Source: Beroe forskalii
Lineage: Eukaryota; Ctenophora; Nuda; Beroida; Beroidae
DNA length: 64,000 bases
Assembly: GCA_011033025.1 (NCBI GenBank)
Contig: WFMF01000478.1
Coordinates: forward strand, 60,126 to 124,125
Direction: 5' to 3'
Each line of letters opens with the position of its first letter. The first letter of the stretch is position 1. The notes beneath the pieces are model-generated. The model worked only from the letters and a program-made list of their open reading frames with translations, had not been told where the DNA came from and did no database searches. This document shows, piece by piece, positions 63,031-64,000 of the stretch. A program made the position numbers and the translations under genes.

Positions 63031-64000
63031 TTTTCAGTATCCGGGGGTCTCTTTAAATTTTTAATTTGAAATTTTAGGTAAATTTGACCAACTAAAAAAA
63101 GGGTTTTTTTTTTCGGATTTCAAGCCTCTAAAAACCCAATTTTCCTAAAAATGGATTTTTTTATAATTATTGGGAACAAAAATAATTTAAACTTTTTTTT
63201 GTTAAACCCCCCCAGAATTTGAAAAAAATTAATTTATCACAGAGTTTTTCCCAAAAATTTTGAATTTTTTGAATTTTGATAAAATTTTGGGGGGGGGTTG
63301 TCCCTTTTAAAAATTTAAAAAACCAAAATTTGCAAATCAAAAATTTTTTGATCCAAATAAGAAAATGCCAAATTTTGAATTTATTTTTTTGATTTCAGTC
63401 CAAAAACCCCAATTTTTCCCTGGGTTTTTTATTATTTCGGGGGGAAAATAAGAAATATGTTTCCGGTAACCTTGGGGTTCTAGAAAAAAATTTAATTTTT
63501 TGAATTTTTCCCCCCAATTAGTTAAATTTTCTAATTTGCTTTTGGGGTTGGGGGGGCCAATTAATAAACTTACAGAACCTTTCCCCGAAATTTTTCAGGC
63601 ATAAGTTTTTTGAACAAAAAGCTTTTCGAATTTTTAATTTCGGGGGGGCCATTTTACGTTTACCTAAAAACCCAATTTTTTCCCAAAAAATTTTTGTTTA
63701 AATTGGCCTTTAGGAAAAAATTTTAAACTAAAATTTTTTCCTTATGCCTTTTAAAAGGACAGAAACCAAAAAAGTGAATTTAAACCCTTTTTTTCCCAAA
63801 GCCAATTTCAAGTTTACTAAGAGAAAAAATGGGGGGGAATTAATAAAAACAAAATTTCCCCAAAAAGTTTTCCAATAAAAATTTTTTTCAAAGTTTTTTT
63901 CTAAAAAAAATTTTTGGGTTTTTTGGTTATTTCCCCAAAGGGGGGGAGGGGTCTCTAAAATTTTTAAAAAATTTTAACCTAAGGGTTTTTAACTTTTTTG
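63031..64000. other. Probable low-quality sequence, not biological
   Basis: From about 63,030 the text changes into strings of homopolymers (runs of 4-10 A, T, G or C) with almost no dinucleotide alternation, no CpG and no structure on either strand, unlike any other part of the window. This is how the poor end of a read looks when an assembly carries it to a contig edge. Confidence 0.8.

Noticed and set aside
1..64000. CRISPR arrays, rRNA and typical intact tRNA genes.
   Set aside because: No spaced direct repeats with unique spacers, no rRNA-like blocks and no complete cloverleaf were seen. The genome is eukaryotic, so CRISPR is not expected.

Overview
The window looks like nuclear DNA of a non-vertebrate metazoan. 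It is AT-rich, has GT-AG introns, contains CR1/Jockey-type LINE, PIF/Harbinger-like, Helitron, hAT and Penelope-like debris, and carries one recognisable spliced animal gene. A sponge, cnidarian or other invertebrate would all fit; the sequence does not let me choose. It is mostly repeat-rich intergenic DNA. The one confident host gene is an HROB-type (homologous recombination OB-fold protein, MCM8-MCM9 cofactor) gene at 60.0-62.1 kb on the + strand, with five coding exons reconstructed here and a polyadenylation signal.

Layout. 1-9,452: intergenic DNA with small palindromes, degenerate tandem repeats and a few weak candidate exons on both strands at 7.9-9.6 kb around a pair of CCAAT boxes. 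9,453-43,780: a direct tandem segmental duplication. Unit 1 is 9,453-29,427 and unit 2 is 29,428-43,780, joined without a gap. The units are colinear apart from small indels, a tandem array differing in copy number, and five large insertions, each present in one unit with the (near-)empty site preserved in the other. Unit 1 has a 3.6 kb PIF/Harbinger-like element holding an intact LINE ORF1p-like gene, a 0.81 kb Helitron and a 2.2 kb foldback element with TTAA flanks. Unit 2 has a 435 bp Helitron with an A^T empty site, and a 1.0 kb hAT-like element with an 8 bp target duplication carrying a Penelope-type reverse transcriptase fragment. The two units could be a real duplication or two divergent haplotypes assembled in tandem.

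43,781-50,500: intergenic, with one tRNA-type SINE candidate. 50,500-59,130: a small GC-rich MITE, long G and A homopolymers, and a 5'-truncated, frameshifted LINE reverse transcriptase. The LINE is split near its C-terminus by a 5.05 kb hAT-like element with an 8 bp target duplication, filled by a roughly 45 bp minisatellite with higher-order structure. 59,130-62,150: the HROB gene. From about 63,030 to the end the sequence degenerates into homopolymer-rich text that looks like poor base calling.

A feature running through the first 46 kb is the palindrome TGACGTCA (CRE/ATF site), found at least 21 times, mostly inside a dispersed 35 bp repeat, and absent from the last 18 kb. This is the most unusual signal not explained by a standard annotation.
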